From positions 1-8,956 of the forward strand of contig CAZDBA010000184.1 of the NCBI GenBank assembly GCA_964503615.1: DNA of 8,956 nucleotides, given 5' to 3'. Below the pieces are notes generated by a model. That model searched no databases. It was not told where the DNA came from and was given only the letters and a program-made list of their open reading frames with translations. This DNA comes from CAZDBA01 sp964503615 (GTDB lineage Bacteria > Planctomycetota > Planctomycetia > Pirellulales > Pirellulaceae). A program made the position numbers and the translations under genes. Below are positions 5,565 through 8,956 of this stretch, piece by piece. Position 1 is the first letter of the stretch; every line of letters starts with the position of its first letter.

Positions 5565-7472
5565 TTGAATTTGTCCTATCGCTCCATCAAACGCGTGCTT
5601 GGCGAGTCAAGTTTGGAGCGAAAGATCCGTATCTTGTTCGGAATCTGCCTGTTGGCTTTGATTGCAGGGAGTTTTCTTTGGGTCAGCAAGATCACTGAAG
5701 AATTGATCCGTGACAATACGCGTGGTCGTGCCAGTGATATTCTCAAAATCCACTTGCTCAAAGTTCACTTCAAAAGCACTCAATTCAGTGATGAGTATCC
5801 GGCTCGTGACCAGTTTATTAAAACGATTCCCGAGATGTTTCAAACGGGAGACTATCGCGCTAAGGTTTTGGTGTTGGACGGCTCGGTCGAGCGGTTCAAT
5901 ATCGGCAAGAACACTGCTTTGGACGACGAAAAAGATTCGGGAGCTAAACTTGCTGAAGGCGAAGAGTTTAACCTGTTGAACACGATGGATTTGCAGTGGA
6001 AAGACTACAAACTGCAAAAGGCAACGATCGACGCGTTAAACAATCCGGACACACCAGAACCGGATGAGCCGATCTTTCGTGACTTGTTCCTGCTCAACAA
6101 TCAGTATGTGTACTACGAGCCGATCGAGTTTAACACCGCTTGTTTGGAGTGCCATTACTCGGTGCCCAAGAACGAATCGGATGAACGGGTCGCTGAACTC
6201 TTCCTGATGGACCCAGCGGAGCGGGAAGAAGTTCTAGCCGTGCCCACCCACTTTGTTCGCATCGCCCTGCCCTACCAGGAAGCCAAGAAAGCGATCAATC
6301 GCTCGCGAGCGATTTTGATGGCGGTGGCAATCGTGACTGCTTTTCTATCGATGATCGCATTGTATTTAATTGTGCGTTATGTGATCGTCAAACCGCTCAA
6401 ACGACTGAGAGATGTCGCAGAGGCGGTGGCCGAAGGTGATCGGGACGAGCGTAGTGAACTGAGGACGGGTGACGAGTTCGAAGAGCTTTCAACTTCGTTT
6501 GACCGTATGATTCGCCACCTGCTGGACAAGGAAACAGAGCTGCAAACGACGAATGACGAGCTGGACCAAAAAATCGGTGAACAAGCTCGAATGAATATGA
6601 AGCTGGATGAGATGAACCAGCTTAAAAGCGAGTTTCTGGCCAACATGAGTCACGAATTGCGTACGCCACTCAATAGTATTATCGGGTTCTCGGAAATTCT
6701 TGAATCGGCAAACTTGGACCAAAAACAGGTGCGCTATGCGGGAAACATTCGCAAGTCCGGTAGGTTGTTGCTGGAGTTGATCAACGACATTCTCGATCTG
6801 GCCAAGCTGGAAGCGGGCCGTATGGAAGTCAAGCCGGAAGAGTTTGCGATTGGAACTATCGTTACCGATTTGTGCGATCTTGTGCGGCATCTGGCGCTAA
6901 ACAAGAACATCGCGTTGCAAACTGATATCCAAGAGGGGGTGCCAGACGTCTATCAAGATCGGGTGAAGATCTGCCAGATTCTGACAAATTTGTTGTCCAA
7001 CGCGATCAAGTTCACTCCCGAGGGAGGTCGAATTCGTGTTCATGCAAACCGAACGGCCGGCGATGAACTCATTTTGAAGGTTCATGATACCGGCGTGGGT
7101 ATTCCTGAAAAGGACCGCGATATCATCTTCGAAAAATTCCGGCAGGGGCCAGCCGCGATCGGCGGCGATCAGTTGACTCGCGAAGTTACCGGAACAGGGC
7201 TTGGACTTTCGATTGTTAAAGAGCTTTGCATTTTGATGGGCGGCAATATTGAGCTGGACAGCGAAGTTGGCAAAGGGAGCGTCTTTACATGCACGCTTCC
7301 TTGGAATCTCAAACTGAAACCGCGCCTGGAGACTGAGATTACCAAGGAGATCAACGATTTGACCAAGAAGAGTCAACGAGTCAATTTTGATCGTACGAGC
7401 GAGACGCCCAAGGTGCCCAAGCCAGAAGAGGGAACAGACGCTACCTCAGATCAGGTTGAAGTCACCGACTGA
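5565..7472 (+). CDS. Membrane histidine kinase with periplasmic c-heme sensor domain
   Basis: A 635-residue sensor kinase. Residues 23-41 form the first membrane helix. About 42-248 is a periplasmic domain ending in YVYYEPIEFNTACLECH, where C193-L-E-C196-H197 is a c-type heme attachment motif. Sequence and position fit the Tll0287-like (DUF3365) heme domain. The second helix is about 249-271. A HAMP linker follows (271-320), then a coiled coil, H-box FLANMSHELRTPLN (His363), N-box NLLSNA (Asn479), G1 DTGVG (Asp508), F-box IFEKFRQ and G2 GTGLGLS (543-549). The charged tail after residue 580 has no recognisable fold and no receiver domain. It should autophosphorylate in response to redox state or a ligand such as NO, CO or O2 at the heme (inference). 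The start is TTG 5565 or TTG 5571. An in-frame TAA at 5547 excludes anything longer, and the ATG at 5560 is out of frame and closes after two codons. No response regulator is adjacent. Confidence 0.9.
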   Translation: MNLSYRSIKRVLGESSLERKIRILFGICLLALIAGSFLWVSKITEELIRDNTRGRASDILKIHLLKVHFKSTQFSDEYPARDQFIKTIPEMFQTGDYRAKVLVLDGSVERFNIGKNTALDDEKDSGAKLAEGEEFNLLNTMDLQWKDYKLQKATIDALNNPDTPEPDEPIFRDLFLLNNQYVYYEPIEFNTACLECHYSVPKNESDERVAELFLMDPAEREEVLAVPTHFVRIALPYQEAKKAINRSRAILMAVAIVTAFLSMIALYLIVRYVIVKPLKRLRDVAEAVAEGDRDERSELRTGDEFEELSTSFDRMIRHLLDKETELQTTNDELDQKIGEQARMNMKLDEMNQLKSEFLANMSHELRTPLNSIIGFSEILESANLDQKQVRYAGNIRKSGRLLLELINDILDLAKLEAGRMEVKPEEFAIGTIVTDLCDLVRHLALNKNIALQTDIQEGVPDVYQDRVKICQILTNLLSNAIKFTPEGGRIRVHANRTAGDELILKVHDTGVGIPEKDRDIIFEKFRQGPAAIGGDQLTREVTGTGLGLSIVKELCILMGGNIELDSEVGKGSVFTCTLPWNLKLKPRLETEITKEINDLTKKSQRVNFDRTSETPKVPKPEEGTDATSDQVEVTD

Positions 7473-7491
7473 ACGAGGTCACGCTGATAGC

Positions 7492-7647
7492 ATGCAAGAC
7501 CGTATAACGATTACGTATTTTGGTCGGCTTCGTTTGGGGCATATTAGAAATTCGGTCATTTCAAAACATGTCGCAGGCGATGTAGGTCTAAAGGCACTTT
7601 TGCTTGGGGAAGTTTGGCGTTGCAATAACAGATACTGGACAATCTGA
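7492..7647 (+). CDS. Doubtful 51-residue open frame
   Basis: ATG at 7492 to TGA at 7645-7647 gives a basic 51-residue peptide (begins MQDRITITYFGRLRL, ends VWRCNNRYWTI). GAGGT at 7475-7479 is 12 bases upstream, rather far for a ribosome binding site. There is no signal peptide, repeat or recognisable family. It could be chance; listed because it is the only open frame in this intergenic region that begins after the kinase stop. Confidence 0.12.
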   Translation: MQDRITITYFGRLRLGHIRNSVISKHVAGDVGLKALLLGEVWRCNNRYWTI

Positions 7648-7694
7648 ATCACTAACTGTGATTGGTGTTATTCTCCAAACCGTGTTGTCGGTTT
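7647..7694 (+). repeat. Two consecutive 6-bp hairpins downstream of the heme-type kinase
   Basis: AATCAC (7647-7652) pairs with GTGATT (7658-7663) around TAACT. AAACCG (7677-7682) pairs with CGGTTT (7689-7694) around TGTTGT. Both stems are perfect but short, and neither is followed by a T tract. They may end the kinase transcript or protect its 3' end; chance is also possible. Confidence 0.3.
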
Positions 7695-7789
7695 AGACTG
7701 ATGATCGGATTAGAAGGTTGAGACTTTCTGCGCAATTAACTCGGTTGCCGCTCTTAACCATTTGTTATTTATTCCAGCTCTGAATCGCT

Positions 7790-8956
7790 TTGAAACCGCA
7801 AACCAAATCTCTCGTTAGCGGTTCGATTCCCTTGCACATCCGCGATTTGGCTTTGCCGTCGAGTCTGGGGATGTTCTTTCAGACCATGTACAACGTGGTC
7901 GATTCGGTTTGGGCAGGCGAAATTTCTACGACCGCGTTGGCGGCGTTGGGCCTGAGTTTTCCGGTCTACCTGCTGATCATTGCGACTAGTGGAGGACTGT
8001 CGCGAGGTGCTTCGGCATTAATCGCCAACGCTATTGGTGCAGAAGAAGTTGAGAATCAGCAGCGGTTTGTGGCCCAAAGCCTTTCGATGGGAATGCTCTC
8101 AGCAACGGCCCTGATGTTTATCGGGTTCTGGTCCGCGCCGAGTTTGTTTCGATTGCTGGGTGCCGAAGGTGAGTATCTGAACACCGCACTTTTGTATATG
8201 AATCCGATTTTCTGCGCTACGCTGTTTTTTGTGATGAACAGCTTGAGTAATGCGATTTTGATCGTCAACGGGGACAGCAAAACGTATGGTATCGTTCTGG
8301 TGGTTGGCTTTCTCATGAATCTGGTGCTCGACCCTTGGTTTCTTTATGGCGGATTGGGAGTTCCCGCTATGGGGGTTACGGGGATCGCGTGGGCAACCGT
8401 TTTGATTCAGTTTTGTACCAGCCTGTTTATGTTTTCGACTGTGGTGCGACGGGGATTGTTGGGGCAGCTTTCCTGGCGACGTTTGCTACCGGATTTGTCT
8501 ACCTATTGGGAAATCGCTGTGCAGGCGGTGCCCGCCACGTTCAATATCGTTTCGGTCGCTTTGGGGTTTTTCGTAACGACCTTTTTTCTGAAATCGTACG
8601 GGCCGGAAACTGTGGCCGCCTTTGGTGTGACGACACGGATCGAACAGATCTGTCTGTTACCAACGATCGGTTTGTACGCGGCCATTATGGCTTTGGTGGG
8701 ACAAAACAACGGAGCCAAACGAGACGACCGAATTCGAGAAACGATGCGGTGGTGTAACGCGTTGGGGATGGCAGTCAACATTACGATCTCATTGTTGATC
8801 TGGATTTTCGCTGCGCCGTTGATGCGTGTTTTTACCGACGACGATGCTGTGGTGGAAATCGGTGTCGGATGCTTGCGCGTGATTATGTTGGTCCAGTGGT
8901 CGTACGTTTCGACTTCGATCCATCTGGCAATGTTGCAGGCGATCAAGCGTCCCTTC
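7790..8956 (+). CDS. MATE-family multidrug/cation antiporter, 3' end missing
   Basis: Inner-membrane efflux carrier of the multidrug and toxic compound extrusion family, which exports cationic drugs or metabolites in exchange for Na+ or H+. The frame is open to the last base, giving 389 residues of an expected 440 to 470. It begins with the typical LVSGSIPLHIRDLALPSSLG (8-27), then FFQTMYNVVDSVWAG (29-43) in the first membrane helix. NAILIVNGDSKT (154-165) matches the family's NAILRGxGDTKT segment. MNLVLDPWFLYGGLGVPAMGVTGIAWAT (176-203) closes the first half. The second half restarts at EIAVQAVPATFN (241-252) and includes GLYAAIMALVGQNNGA (294-309). About ten membrane helices are visible. The start is TTG 7790: an in-frame TGA at 7781 bars anything longer, and the first ATG (7871) would delete the start of helix 1. 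No Shine-Dalgarno is evident. No regulator or partner protein is adjacent, so the substrate cannot be told. Confidence 0.92.
   Translation, partial: MKPQTKSLVSGSIPLHIRDLALPSSLGMFFQTMYNVVDSVWAGEISTTALAALGLSFPVYLLIIATSGGLSRGASALIANAIGAEEVENQQRFVAQSLSMGMLSATALMFIGFWSAPSLFRLLGAEGEYLNTALLYMNPIFCATLFFVMNSLSNAILIVNGDSKTYGIVLVVGFLMNLVLDPWFLYGGLGVPAMGVTGIAWATVLIQFCTSLFMFSTVVRRGLLGQLSWRRLLPDLSTYWEIAVQAVPATFNIVSVALGFFVTTFFLKSYGPETVAAFGVTTRIEQICLLPTIGLYAAIMALVGQNNGAKRDDRIRETMRWCNALGMAVNITISLLIWIFAAPLMRVFTDDDAVVEIGVGCLRVIMLVQWSYVSTSIHLAMLQAIKRPF

Larger units (their letters stand above)
7473..7789. other. Intergenic region between the heme-type kinase and the MATE gene
   Basis: 317 bases with no convincing gene. 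It holds a 51-codon open frame and two short hairpins, described separately. A possible weak promoter for the MATE gene is TTGCCG near 7745 followed by an A/T-rich stretch (TTGTTATTTATT, 7762-7773), but the spacing is poor and I do not call it. Confidence 0.6.

Noticed and set aside
8335..8757. 140-codon open frame on the plus strand inside the MATE region
   Set aside because: It is out of frame with the MATE protein, whose family motifs run continuously through the same bases in the other frame.
8503..8946. 147-codon minus-strand open frame opposite the MATE gene
   Set aside because: It is antisense to conserved MATE sequence; no start signal or family resemblance.
1..8956. Mobile elements, CRISPR arrays, toxin-antitoxin or defence genes
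   Set aside because: I looked on both strands and saw no transposase, integrase, terminal inverted repeats, regularly spaced repeats or tRNA-like cloverleaf. The genes are ordinary chromosomal functions.

Overview
The window most likely comes from a planctomycete of the Pirellulaceae type, probably a draft or metagenome assembly because it contains a 100-N scaffold gap. This is inferred from the gene style rather than from any rRNA. The clues are mid-range base composition, frequent TTG starts with weak or absent Shine-Dalgarno sequences, loosely packed genes on both strands, a MutM of the 'WDRRGLG' type, and a periplasmic sensor kinase carrying a c-type heme motif. The content looks chromosomal. 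I see no transposase, integrase, phage gene, tRNA, rRNA or CRISPR array.

Layout: (1) 1-720, the 3' end of mutM (Fpg DNA glycosylase), cut by the window start. (2) 780-1652, minus strand, a soluble histidine kinase with no sensor domain. (3) 1653-1868, a divergent control region with an inverted repeat, a perfect 14-bp palindrome, a TATAAT box and a leader hairpin. (4) 1869-2131, a small unrecognised protein on the plus strand running into the gap at 2132-2231. (5) 2246-2860, minus strand, nadD (nicotinate-mononucleotide adenylyltransferase). (6) 2861-3157, a divergent promoter region. (7) 3158-5410, priA (replication-restart helicase), whose true start may lie upstream of the first usable TTG. 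(8) 5411-5564, a possible terminator, a tandem 9-bp repeat and a -10-like box. (9) 5565-7472, a membrane histidine kinase with a periplasmic CxxCH heme-binding sensor domain. (10) 7473-7789, a mostly empty intergenic region with two small hairpins. (11) 7790-8956, a MATE-family multidrug/cation antiporter, cut by the window end.

The genes do not form one pathway. mutM and priA are genome-maintenance genes (oxidised-base repair and replication-fork restart), and nadD is NAD biosynthesis. The two kinases are orphans here, with no response regulator beside either. The heme-type kinase is the most biologically suggestive gene and probably reads redox state or a small ligand in the periplasm. I found no clear new multi-gene system. 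The best leads are the heme-c kinase and its tandem-repeat promoter, the palindromic region ahead of the small unknown protein, and the unusual start of priA.
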